The notes beneath the pieces are model-generated. The model made no database searches. It saw nothing but the letters and a program-made list of their open reading frames with translations, and was not told the DNA's origin. DNA of 64,000 nucleotides from Aeromicrobium phoceense (GTDB taxonomy: Bacteria; Actinomycetota; Actinomycetes; Propionibacteriales; Nocardioidaceae). A program made the position numbers and the translations under genes. This document shows positions 32,707 to 40,628 of this stretch, piece after piece (position 1 is the first letter of the stretch; every line of letters begins with the position of its first letter). The stretch is taken from NCBI RefSeq assembly GCF_013868155.1, contig NZ_JACEOG010000001.1, positions 1,488,001 through 1,552,000 on the forward strand, written 5' to 3'.

Positions 32707-33030
32707 GTGACGTATGTGATCGCCCAGCCGTGTGTCGACATCAAGGACCGTGCCTGTGTGGACGAGTGTCCGGTCGACTGCATCTACGAGGGCAACCGCA
32801 TGCTCTACATCCAGCCCGACGAGTGCGTGGACTGCGGCGCCTGCGAGCCGGTCTGCCCCGTCGAGGCCATCTTCTACGAGGACGACACCCCGGACGAGTG
32901 GAAGGACTACTACGACGCGAACGTGCACTTCTTCGACGACCTCGGCTCGCCCGGCGGCGCGGCGAAGATGGGCGTGATCGACGACGACCACCCGCTCATC
33001 AAGGCGCTGCCCCCGCAGAACCAGGAGTGA
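32707..33030 (+). CDS. fdxA: 7Fe ferredoxin
   Basis: A 107-residue ferredoxin starting at the GTG in CCCGTGACG. Cysteines are arranged CVDIKDRACVDECPVDC for the first cluster region and CVDCGACEPVCP for the second, the [3Fe-4S][4Fe-4S] pattern of the FdxA/FdxC group. The acidic tail (EDDTPDEWKDYYDAN) is typical. It donates electrons to P450s or other redox partners. The GAAGGAG ten bases before the start is a strong ribosome site. Its stop overlaps the GTG of dapC, a widely shared actinobacterial arrangement. Confidence 0.95.
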   Translation: MTYVIAQPCVDIKDRACVDECPVDCIYEGNRMLYIQPDECVDCGACEPVCPVEAIFYEDDTPDEWKDYYDANVHFFDDLGSPGGAAKMGVIDDDHPLIKALPPQNQE

Positions 33031-34133
33031 CGTTGTCAGGCGTCCGGGTGTCGGACCGGTTCCCCGACTTCCCGTGGGACACGATCGCCGCCGCCAAGGC
33101 CCGCGCGGCCGAGCACCCCGACGGTCTCGTCGACCTCTCGATCGGCACCCCGGTCGACCCGACGCCCGAGGTCGCCCGCCAGGCCTTGGTCGCCGCCGCC
33201 GACTCGCCGGGCTACCCCACGGTCCTGGGCCCCGAGTCGCTGCGCCGCGCGGTCGTCGACTGGCTGGAGCGCCGCTTCGCGATCACGGGGGTGGGCACCG
33301 AGCACGTGCTGGCCACGATCGGCAGCAAGGAGCTGATCGCCAACCTGTGCGTGCAGCTGGGCGTCGGGCCCGGTGACGTCGTCGGACTGCCGGAGACGGC
33401 CTACCCGACCTACGCCGTGAGCGCCGCCTACGCGGGCGCCACCGCGATCCCCACGGACTCGCGCGTCGCGTTCGGGCCGCAGCGGCCGAAGCTGGTCTTC
33501 ATCAACTTCCCCGCGAACCCGCACGGCCGCGTCGTGGGACGCGAGCACCTCAAGGCGTGGGTGGACTTCTGCCGCGAGTCCGGCGCACTGCTCGTGAGCG
33601 ACGAGTGCTACCTGGAGTTCGTCTGGGAGGGCGAGCCCGTCTCGGTGCTCGACCCCGAGGTCAACGGCGGGTCGCTCGACGGCATCATCGCGCTGCACTC
33701 CCTGTCGAAGCGGTCGAACATGGCCGGCTACCGCGACGCGTTCGTCGTGGGCGACCAGTCGGTGGTGGCCGAGCTGCTGGCCGTGCGCAAGCACCTGGGC
33801 TTCATGCTGCCCACGCCCGTGGCCGCCGCGATGCAGGCCGCGCTGGGCGACGACGCCCACGTCGACGAGCAGCGCGCGCGGTACCTGGCGCGCCGCTCCA
33901 CCCTGCGGGCCGCTCTCGAGGGCGCGGGCTTCCGCATCGACCACTCGCAGGGGTCGCTCTACCTGTGGGCCACCCGTGGAGAGCCCTGCCGCGAGACGGT
34001 GGACTGGCTCGCCGAGCGGGGCATCCTCGTCGCACCGGGCGACTTCTACGGCGCCACGGGCTCGCGCCACGTGCGGTTCGCCTTCACCGCCACCGACGAG
34101 CGCATCGCCGCGGCCGCGGCCCGGCTGGCCTGA
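33027..34133 (+). CDS. dapC: N-succinyldiaminopimelate aminotransferase
   Basis: A 368-residue class I/II PLP aminotransferase from the GTG at 33027. The PLP lysine is in HSLSKRSNMAGYR, and NFPANPHGRVV and SDECYLEFVWEG are the cofactor-binding signatures. RFPDFPWDTIAAAKARAAEHPDG is characteristic of the actinobacterial DapC branch. It converts N-succinyl-2-amino-6-oxopimelate to succinyl-diaminopimelate in lysine and peptidoglycan synthesis. The fdxA-dapC overlap and dapD 7 kb downstream support the assignment. Confidence 0.92.
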   Translation: MTLSGVRVSDRFPDFPWDTIAAAKARAAEHPDGLVDLSIGTPVDPTPEVARQALVAAADSPGYPTVLGPESLRRAVVDWLERRFAITGVGTEHVLATIGSKELIANLCVQLGVGPGDVVGLPETAYPTYAVSAAYAGATAIPTDSRVAFGPQRPKLVFINFPANPHGRVVGREHLKAWVDFCRESGALLVSDECYLEFVWEGEPVSVLDPEVNGGSLDGIIALHSLSKRSNMAGYRDAFVVGDQSVVAELLAVRKHLGFMLPTPVAAAMQAALGDDAHVDEQRARYLARRSTLRAALEGAGFRIDHSQGSLYLWATRGEPCRETVDWLAERGILVAPGDFYGATGSRHVRFAFTATDERIAAAAARLA

Positions 34134-35282
34134 TCAGCCGGGCAGCTCGACGGCCTCGAGGGCCATCAGCACGCTGCCCACGCACGAGGGGCGCCCCGTC
34201 AGCTCCGAGCCGGTGACCCGCACCTCGCGGGCGACCGGGGTCAGGGCGTGGCGACGCATCGAGGCCCGGACCTCGTCCAGCAGCAGGTCCCCGGCGGCGG
34301 CCAGGTCGCCTCCGATCACGACGACCTCGGGACCGAGCAGGTTCGCGACGGCGGCGACGGCCTCGCCGAGGTGGCGGCCCGCGTCCTCGATCAGGCGGCG
34401 CGCACCCTGGTCGCCGCGCAGGGCCCGCTCGACGAAGCCGGGGACGTCCAGCTCGCCACCGGTGGGGGCGTACTGGGCGATGAGGGCCGCTCCGCCGACG
34501 TAGGCCTCGAGGCAGCCGCGGCTGCCGCACCGGCACAGGGGGCCGGACTCGTCGATCGTCAGGTGACCGAGCTCGCCGGCGGTGCCGAGGCCGCCGTGGT
34601 GGATCCGTCGGTCGAGCACGAGTCCGCAGCCGACACCCGACGCGATCTTGATGTAGACGAGGTCCTGGTGGCCGCGCCCGGCGCCGAGCCTCCACTCGGC
34701 CAGAGCACTGAGGTTGGCGTCGTTGTCGACCACGGTGGTGCGCTCGAAGACCTTTTCGGCCGCGGCGCGGGCCTCCACGCCCACCCAGCCGGGGAGGATC
34801 GAGCCGGAGTCGATGATCCCGTCGCGGCCGATGGGGGCGGGGATCGCCATGCCCACCGCGCGGAGGCTGTCGTGGCCGAGGCCGGCCGACCCGAGCAGGT
34901 CGTCGATCATGGTGCGGGCCAGGGCGAGCGAGCCGTCGCTCGGGGCGTCCGGCGCGAGGGCGGCCAGCCGCGAGTCGCTGATCTCGCCCCCGAGATCGGC
35001 CAGCGCGACCTGCAGGTGAGCGTGGCCGAAGTCGACGCCTGCCACCACGCCGGCCCCGCGCGAGACCGTGACGGTCGCGCCGCGGCGACCGGCACCGCCC
35101 TCGGACTGCAGGAAGCCCGCGGCCACGAGCTCGCGGATGATGCCCGAGACGGTGGCCGGGGCCAGTTGAGTCCGGCGGGCGATCTGGGCCTGGCTGAGCC
35201 CACCGGCCTCGCGTACCGCCTGCACGACGCGACTCTGGTTGGAGGCGCGCAGGGCGGCGGTCGAGCCGGGGCTGGTGGACAT
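34134..35282 (-). CDS. ROK-family transcriptional regulator
   Basis: A 382-residue protein with an N-terminal winged helix (RVVQAVREAGGLSQAQIARR, then LAPATVSGIIRELVAAGFLQ) and a C-terminal ROK sugar-kinase-like domain. The zinc motif CRCGSRGCLEAY is present. The ATP-binding motif that kinases have as DxGxT reads GVDFGHAHLQ, so it is a regulator and not a kinase. It faces the xylose-type ABC operon across 166 bp that carry two direct repeats. A sugar inducer is expected. ATG at 35282 chosen over upstream GTG/ATG codons. It abuts dapC tail to tail. Confidence 0.9.
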   Translation of the reverse strand: MSTSPGSTAALRASNQSRVVQAVREAGGLSQAQIARRTQLAPATVSGIIRELVAAGFLQSEGGAGRRGATVTVSRGAGVVAGVDFGHAHLQVALADLGGEISDSRLAALAPDAPSDGSLALARTMIDDLLGSAGLGHDSLRAVGMAIPAPIGRDGIIDSGSILPGWVGVEARAAAEKVFERTTVVDNDANLSALAEWRLGAGRGHQDLVYIKIASGVGCGLVLDRRIHHGGLGTAGELGHLTIDESGPLCRCGSRGCLEAYVGGAALIAQYAPTGGELDVPGFVERALRGDQGARRLIEDAGRHLGEAVAAVANLLGPEVVVIGGDLAAAGDLLLDEVRASMRRHALTPVAREVRVTGSELTGRPSCVGSVLMALEAVELPG

Positions 35283-35297
35283 GGCGTCCACTGTGAC

Positions 35298-35312
35298 TGA
35301 CGTCGCAGTTGT
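35298..35312. promoter_or_regulatory. direct repeat 1 of the ROK operator region
   Basis: TGACGTCGCAGTTGT, 16 bases from the ROK start. It recurs as TGACGTCAAAGTTGT at 35375-35389 (13 of 15 identical). Together they look like two binding sites of the ROK repressor, one on its own promoter. Confidence 0.55.
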
Positions 35313-35374
35313 CGTCAAGACCTGAAGGCAACGTCATGGCTTACGGTGTACCGACCGGATTTGCGTTCATCTCT

Positions 35375-35389
35375 TGACGTCAAAGTTGT
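35375..35389. promoter_or_regulatory. direct repeat 2 of the ROK operator region
   Basis: TGACGTCAAAGTTGT, 60 bases before the sugar-binding protein gene, is the second copy of the repeat at 35298. It overlaps the Crp-type site at 35387 by three bases, so repressor and activator would compete here. Confidence 0.55.
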
Positions 35390-35402
35390 GACGTAGTTCA
35401 CT
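35387..35402. promoter_or_regulatory. Crp/GlxR-type operator before the sugar ABC operon
   Basis: TGTGACGTAGTTCACT has the TGTGA-N6-TCAC core. It sits 47 bases before the GTG of the binding-protein gene, a common location for catabolite activation of sugar uptake. Confidence 0.5.
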
Positions 35403-35448
35403 GGTCATGCTCCACGCCGACGTGGGGTCGACATTTCTTGGAGGAACT

Positions 35449-36507
35449 GTGAACACCATCTCCCGTGTCGCCGTGGTGACGGCGACCCTGACGATCGGCC
35501 TCGGCGGCCTCGCCGCCTGCGGCTCCAACGACGACGGCGGCAGCGGCTCGGACGAGGGCAAGACCATCGCGCTCCTGCTCCCCGAGACCAAGACCACCCG
35601 CTACGAGAGCTTCGACAAGCCGCTCTTCGAGGCCAAGGTCAAGGAGCTGTGCGACGACTGCAAGGTCGACTACCTCAACGCCGACCAGGACGCGTCCAAG
35701 CAGCAGCAGCAGGCCCAGTCGGCGATCACCAACGGCGCTTCCGTGCTCGTGCTCGACCCGGTCGACGGCAAGGCCGCGACCACGATCGTCAAGTCCGCCC
35801 AGGGCTCCGACGTGCCGGTCGTCGCGTACGACCGCTTCATCGAGGGCGCCGACTACTACATCTCCTTCGACAACGAGCGTGTCGGCCAGATGCAGGGCGA
35901 GGCCCTCGTGGAGGCCACCGGCGACAAGGGCGACATCCTCATGCTGAACGGCTCGCCGACCGACCCGAACGCCGCGCAGTTCAAGAAGGGCGCGCACTCG
36001 GTGCTCGACGCCAGCGGCCTGAACATCGTGGCCGAGTACGACAACCCCGACTGGAGCCCGGACAACGCGCAGAAGTTCACCAGCTCGCAGTTCAACAAGG
36101 TCGACCCGGGTGACCTGGCCGGCGTCTACGCCGCCAACGACGGCCAGGCCGGTGGCGTGTTCGCCGCGTTCACGTCCGCCGGTGCCGGCGAGGTCCCGCC
36201 GATCACCGGGCAGGACGCCGAGCTCGCCGCGATCCAGCGCATCGTCGCCGGTCAGCAGTTCATGACCGTCTACAAGCCGATCAAGGCCGAGGCCGAGCAG
36301 GCCGCCGAGCTGGCCGTCGACCTCGTCAACGGCGAGGACATCAGCGGCACCGAGGACTTCCAGGGCGTGCCGTCGTTCATCCTGGACCCGATCTCGGTCA
36401 AGCAGGACAACGTGGGCGACACGGTCGTCAAGGACGAGTTCTACACCGTCGACCAGATCTGCACCGCCGAGTACGCCGACGCGTGCACGAAGGCCGGTCT
36501 GTCCTGA
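35449..36507 (+). CDS. sugar ABC transporter substrate-binding lipoprotein (xylose type)
   Basis: A 352-residue periplasmic-binding-protein-1 fold lipoprotein. The signal peptide ends in GGLAAC (lipobox, lipidated Cys). The core follows the XylF pattern: TRYESFDKPLFEAKVKELC, DQDASKQQQQAQSAITNG, VVAYDRFIEGADYYISFDNE. That supports D-xylose or a related sugar as ligand. GGAGG lies seven bases before the GTG start. It heads an operon with an ATPase and a permease. Confidence 0.9.
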   Translation: MNTISRVAVVTATLTIGLGGLAACGSNDDGGSGSDEGKTIALLLPETKTTRYESFDKPLFEAKVKELCDDCKVDYLNADQDASKQQQQAQSAITNGASVLVLDPVDGKAATTIVKSAQGSDVPVVAYDRFIEGADYYISFDNERVGQMQGEALVEATGDKGDILMLNGSPTDPNAAQFKKGAHSVLDASGLNIVAEYDNPDWSPDNAQKFTSSQFNKVDPGDLAGVYAANDGQAGGVFAAFTSAGAGEVPPITGQDAELAAIQRIVAGQQFMTVYKPIKAEAEQAAELAVDLVNGEDISGTEDFQGVPSFILDPISVKQDNVGDTVVKDEFYTVDQICTAEYADACTKAGLS

Positions 36508-36583
36508 GTGAGCCACGGTGGGGTCGGCCCGGCCGGCCCCACCGTGCTTCCTCTCCCTCACTCGTCCGACCCCAGGAATTCCC

Positions 36584-37399
36584 ATGACCACACCCGTGCT
36601 TTCCCTGCGCGGCGTCGGCAAGCGGTTCGGTGCCGTCCAGGCACTCACCGACGTCGACTTCGACGTGCGACCCGGCGAGGTGGTGGCGCTCGTCGGAGAC
36701 AACGGCGCCGGTAAGTCCACGCTCGTCAAGATCATCTCCGGCGTCTACTCCGCCGACTCCGGCGCGATCGAGGTGGAGGGCCGTCAGGTCCAGATCCACG
36801 GTCCGAAGTCGGCCCAGGCCCTCGGCATCGCCACGGTGTTCCAGGACCTGGCCCTGGCCGACAACCTCGACGTGGTGGCCAACCTGTTCCTCGGCCAGGA
36901 GGCGACCTCGGCCGGTGTCCTCGACGAGGAGACGATGGAGTCGCGCAGCTGGGAGCTGCTGCGTCAGCTCTCCGCCAAGATCCCGTCGGTGCGCATCCCC
37001 ATCGCCGCCCTGTCCGGCGGTCAGCGCCAGACCGTGGCCATCGCCCGCAGCCTCGTGGGCGAGCCGAAGATCGTCATGCTCGACGAGCCGACCGCCGCCC
37101 TCGGCGTCGCCCAAACCGCGGAGGTGCTCAACCTCATCGAGCGGCTGCGCGAGTCCGGACTGGGCGTCGTCGTGATCTCGCACAACATGGCCGACGTGCA
37201 GGCCGTGGCCGACCGGATCTACGTCCTGCGACTGGGCCGCAACGCGGCCGAGTTCACCATCGACGAGGTCACCACCGACCAGCTGGTCGCGGCGATCACC
37301 GGCGCCTCGGACAACGTCGTGGCCGCCCGCCGCGCACGCGCCGAGGGAGCCGACGTGTCCCCGATCCCGCAGGTCGACCTCCCCGAGGAGCAGTCATGA
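36584..37399 (+). CDS. sugar ABC transporter ATPase, single cassette
   Basis: A 271-residue ATPase with one nucleotide-binding domain: Walker A GDNGAGKST near residue 39, signature LSGGQRQT, Walker B IVMLDEPTAALG. The wider RbsA/XylG family usually has two fused cassettes of about 500 residues; this is the half-size type, acting as a homodimer. The reduced Q-loop segment TVFQDLALADNLDVVANLFLG is typical of sugar importers. Its stop overlaps the permease ATG. Confidence 0.9.
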   Translation: MTTPVLSLRGVGKRFGAVQALTDVDFDVRPGEVVALVGDNGAGKSTLVKIISGVYSADSGAIEVEGRQVQIHGPKSAQALGIATVFQDLALADNLDVVANLFLGQEATSAGVLDEETMESRSWELLRQLSAKIPSVRIPIAALSGGQRQTVAIARSLVGEPKIVMLDEPTAALGVAQTAEVLNLIERLRESGLGVVVISHNMADVQAVADRIYVLRLGRNAAEFTIDEVTTDQLVAAITGASDNVVAARRARAEGADVSPIPQVDLPEEQS

Positions 37400-38622
37400 G
37401 TTTCGCGGACCGCGCCGACGAGCGCCTCGTCCAGGACACGTCACCGAAGGCCCTGCTCGGCAACGTGAGCCGACGCCTGCGATCGGGCGACCTCGGGATG
37501 ATCCCCGTGATCGTCGGACTGGCCGTCATCTGGATCGTCTTCTACGCGATGAACCCGCGGTTCCTGTCGTCGCGCAACTTGGTCGAGCTGAGCCTGGACT
37601 CCGCCACGATCGGCATGATCTCCGTCGGCATCGTGCTGGTGCTGCTGCTCGGCGAGATCGACCTGTCGGTCGGATCGGTGTCGGGTCTCTCGGGATCGAT
37701 CCTCGCGGTGCTGCTGGTCTACCAGGGCTGGCCGCTGCTCGGGTCGATCCTGGCCGCGCTGTGTGCGGGCCTGCTGATCGGTGTCTTCTACGGAGTGCTC
37801 TACACCCGCTTCGGCGTGCCGAGCTTCGTCATCACGTTGGCGGGCCTGCTGGCCTTCCTGGGAGCCCAGCTCCAGGTGCTCGGCTCGAACGGCACGGTGA
37901 ACCTGCCCGGCGACTCGGCGCTGATCGAATTCGCCAACTTCACGTTCCTGCCGCCGTGGCTCTCGTACGTCCTGGCGGGCGTCGTGGGCCTGGCGTACCT
38001 GCTCGCGCGGGTGCGGACGATCCGCCGCCGTACCGCGGCGAACCTCTCGACCCCGGGCCTGCAGTCGGTGGTCGTGAAGGCCGTCCTGATCACGGCGGCC
38101 GTCGCCGGCGTCGCCTGGTACCTCAACATCGACCGCGGCATCGGCGCGATGCCCCTGCTGTGGGTCGGCGTCATCATCGGGATGGACTTCCTGCTGCGCC
38201 GCACCACGTGGGGCCGGCACGTGTTCTCCGTCGGTGGCAACGAGGAGGCCTCGCGTCGCGCCGGCATCGGCGTCGACCGCGTGTACATCTCGGTCTTCGC
38301 GCTGTGCTCGATGTTCGCCGCGTTCGGTGGCGTGCTGGCGGCCGGACGTCTGCAGGCCGTGAGCCAGACCAGCGGCGGCACCGACACCAACCTGATGGCG
38401 ATCGCCGCCGCGGTGATCGGCGGCACCAGCCTCTTCGGCGGCCGCGGCTCGGTGTACTCGGCGCTGTTCGGGATGCTCGTGCTGCAGTCGATCACGAGCG
38501 GCCTGAACCTCGTCGGCGTCGACGCCTACGTGCGCTACATGGTCACCGGCGCCGTGCTGCTGCTGGCCGTCACCATCGACTCGCTGTCTCGCCAGGCGCG
38601 CAAGAGCAGCGGCAGCGGCTGA
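37396..38622 (+). CDS. sugar ABC transporter permease (XylH-like)
   Basis: A 408-residue integral membrane protein with ten or more helices of the BPD_transp_2 family. VLLLGEIDLSVGSVSGLSG and TWGRHVFSVGGNEEASRRAG (the EAA-like cytoplasmic loop contacting the ATPase) are diagnostic. The long form with an inserted soluble loop between helices (RVRTIRRRTAANLSTPGLQS) matches XylH more than RbsC. A strong terminator follows. Confidence 0.9.
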   Translation: MSFADRADERLVQDTSPKALLGNVSRRLRSGDLGMIPVIVGLAVIWIVFYAMNPRFLSSRNLVELSLDSATIGMISVGIVLVLLLGEIDLSVGSVSGLSGSILAVLLVYQGWPLLGSILAALCAGLLIGVFYGVLYTRFGVPSFVITLAGLLAFLGAQLQVLGSNGTVNLPGDSALIEFANFTFLPPWLSYVLAGVVGLAYLLARVRTIRRRTAANLSTPGLQSVVVKAVLITAAVAGVAWYLNIDRGIGAMPLLWVGVIIGMDFLLRRTTWGRHVFSVGGNEEASRRAGIGVDRVYISVFALCSMFAAFGGVLAAGRLQAVSQTSGGTDTNLMAIAAAVIGGTSLFGGRGSVYSALFGMLVLQSITSGLNLVGVDAYVRYMVTGAVLLLAVTIDSLSRQARKSSGSG

Positions 38623-38665
38623 GCCGCCGCCGCCGCCCTGCGTCGTCCCCCCGGCACGGCGAGCG

Positions 38666-38710
38666 GCGCAGAAGAGCCCGTCACTCAGCGAGTGGCGGGC
38701 TTTTCTGCGC
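38666..38710 (+). terminator. strong intrinsic terminator of the sugar ABC operon
   Basis: A 21-bp stem with two G-U pairs: GCGCAGAA at 38666 pairs with TTCTGCGC ending at 38710, AGCCCG with CGGGCT and CACTC with GAGTG, around a three-base loop. It falls 44 bases after the permease stop. Confidence 0.85.
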
Positions 38711-38772
38711 CACTCGGGAGGTGGGCTTGCACCGCTCGCGGACCAAACTGAACCTGACGTTAGGGTCGAGAC

Positions 38773-39699
38773 ATGCGAACCGAGACCGACATCGTCGTCG
38801 ATCACCTGACCAAGCAGTTCGGTTCCGTCAAGGCCGTCGATGACCTGAGCTTCACCGTCCGTCCCGGTGCGGTGACCGGATTCCTCGGCCCGAACGGCGC
38901 CGGCAAGACCACCACCCTGCGCATGCTCCTGGGCCTCGTGAAGCCCTCCGGCGGCCACGCCCTCATCGGCGGGAAGCGCTACGAGGAGATCCACCAGCCC
39001 GGGTCCATCGTCGGTGCCGCGCTGGAGGCCTCGAGCTTCCACCCCGGCCGGACGGGCCTGGACCACCTGCGCGTCTACGCGCCCCAGGTGGGTGCCAGCG
39101 ACGCGCGCTGCCACGAGCTCCTCGAGCTGGTCGGCATGACCGACGCGGCCAAGCGCCGCGTCGGCGGCTACTCGATGGGCATGCGCCAGCGCCTCGGCCT
39201 GGCCTACGCGCTGCTCGGCGATCCCGAGGTGATCCTGCTCGACGAGCCGGCCAACGGCCTCGACCCGCAGGGCATCGTCTGGCTGCGTCACCTGCTGCGC
39301 GCCTTCGCCGCGGAGGGCCGCACCGTGCTGGTGTCGAGCCACGTGCTCAGCGAGGTGCAGCACACCGTCGACGACGTCGTCATCATCGCCGGCGGACGCC
39401 TCGTGCACTCCTCGCCGCTGCAGGGCCTGCACGCCCTGGTGGAGTCCCGCGTGCGCCTCGCCGGACCCGCGCCCGACCGCATCGAGGCTCTCGCCGCCGA
39501 GCGGAGCTGGCGCAGCGAGCCGGTGGCCGGCGGCGTCGACATCATCGACGTCCCCGCGGCCGAGGTCGGCGCCGCCGCGTTCGGCGCGGGCATCGAGGTG
39601 CACCAGCTGGCCGACGTGGGCGTCGGCCTCGAGGACGTGTTCCTGCGCCTGACCTCCAGTCCCGACGCCCCGGCGTCGCGAGGGGGTGTCGCGGCATGA
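38773..39699 (+). CDS. ABC-2-type exporter ATPase
   Basis: A 308-residue ATPase: Walker A GPNGAGKTT near residue 40, signature YSMGMRQRLGLAYAL, Walker B ILLDEPANGLDPQG and the switch His in VSSHVLSE. The C-terminal extension (VHSSPLQGLHALVESRVRL ...) is the BcrA/CcmA-type tail. With the downstream permease it forms an exporter of unknown substrate, possibly an antibiotic or lipid. It starts 62 bases after the terminator, so it has its own promoter. Confidence 0.9.
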   Translation: MRTETDIVVDHLTKQFGSVKAVDDLSFTVRPGAVTGFLGPNGAGKTTTLRMLLGLVKPSGGHALIGGKRYEEIHQPGSIVGAALEASSFHPGRTGLDHLRVYAPQVGASDARCHELLELVGMTDAAKRRVGGYSMGMRQRLGLAYALLGDPEVILLDEPANGLDPQGIVWLRHLLRAFAAEGRTVLVSSHVLSEVQHTVDDVVIIAGGRLVHSSPLQGLHALVESRVRLAGPAPDRIEALAAERSWRSEPVAGGVDIIDVPAAEVGAAAFGAGIEVHQLADVGVGLEDVFLRLTSSPDAPASRGGVAA

Positions 39700-40502
39700 G
39701 CACTGCGATCCGCGCTGAAGTGCGCAAGCTGTTCACGACCCGTCTGTGGTGGCTGCTGGCTCTCGTGCTGGTGGCGTACCTCGTGTTCATCGGCGCCGTG
39801 ATGGCGTTCTCGTTCACGGTCGACACGGGCGATACCGGCATGACCGGCGCCGGGCCCCTGGCGGAGGGGGAGGAGCTGGCGAAGCAGATCTACTCCCTGA
39901 CCAGCCCCATCGGCTACGTCTTCCCGCTCATCATCGGCAGCCTGCTGTTCACGGGCGAGTTCCGGCACAAGACGATCACCGCGTCCCTGCTGGCGCAGCC
40001 GAACCGCTCGGTGCTGATGGCGGCCAAGCTGGTCGCCGGCCTCGTCGTCGGCGTCGTGTACGGCGTCATCGGGACCCTGTCGACGGTGCTCGGCGCCGCA
40101 CCGATCCTCGCGTGGCGCGGTGACGGGGCGTACCTCGGCTCGAGCGACGTGCTGGTGCTGCTGGGCATGTCCGTCGTCGTCATGACGATCTGGGCCGTCC
40201 TCGGCACCGCGGTCGGCAGCGTGCTGACCAACCAGGTCGCCGCGATCATCGTGATCCTGGCGTTCACGCAGTTCATCGAGCCCATCGCGCGCGTGGCGCT
40301 CGGGGCCTGGGATGCCACGTCGGAGGTGGCCAAGTACCTGCCCGGCGCGGCGGCCGACGCCGTCATGGGCTCGAGCTTCTTTGCGAGCGACGCCTCGGCC
40401 GACCTGCTGTCGCGGGGCGCCGGCGCCGCCGTGCTGCTGGTCTACGTCGCGGTGTTCGTCCTCATCGGGCGCCTCGTCACCCTGCGTCGCGACGTCGGCT
40501 GA
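39696..40502 (+). CDS. ABC-2-type exporter permease
   Basis: A 268-residue protein with six transmembrane helices of the ABC-2 permease family, starting in ATGA overlap with the ATPase. The N-terminal AIRAEVRKLFTTRLWWLLAL (coupling helix and first helix) and TGEFRHKTITASLLAQPNRS are common to BcrB-like permeases. It pairs with the ATPase as an efflux system. The 3' end is followed by a long inverted repeat. Confidence 0.85.
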   Translation: MSTAIRAEVRKLFTTRLWWLLALVLVAYLVFIGAVMAFSFTVDTGDTGMTGAGPLAEGEELAKQIYSLTSPIGYVFPLIIGSLLFTGEFRHKTITASLLAQPNRSVLMAAKLVAGLVVGVVYGVIGTLSTVLGAAPILAWRGDGAYLGSSDVLVLLGMSVVVMTIWAVLGTAVGSVLTNQVAAIIVILAFTQFIEPIARVALGAWDATSEVAKYLPGAAADAVMGSSFFASDASADLLSRGAGAAVLLVYVAVFVLIGRLVTLRRDVG

Positions 40503-40539
40503 GCGGCCGCCCGAGCTCCCCGGGTCACCCGGCCCCGCT

Positions 40540-40602
40540 CCACTTGTGGAACGGGATCCACCGTCTGCCAGCGCAGGAACGTGGATCCTGTTCCAAAAGT
40601 GG
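40540..40602. terminator. 22-bp inverted repeat between convergent genes
   Basis: Arms at 40540-40561 and 40581-40602 match at 20 of 22 positions (CCACTT-nTGGAACnGGATCCAC against its complement) around a 19-base loop. It serves as a bidirectional terminator for the exporter permease and the convergent lysozyme-like gene. Confidence 0.7.
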
Positions 40603-40628
40603 GCAGGGGGGAGCGGGAGAGGCCGGCG

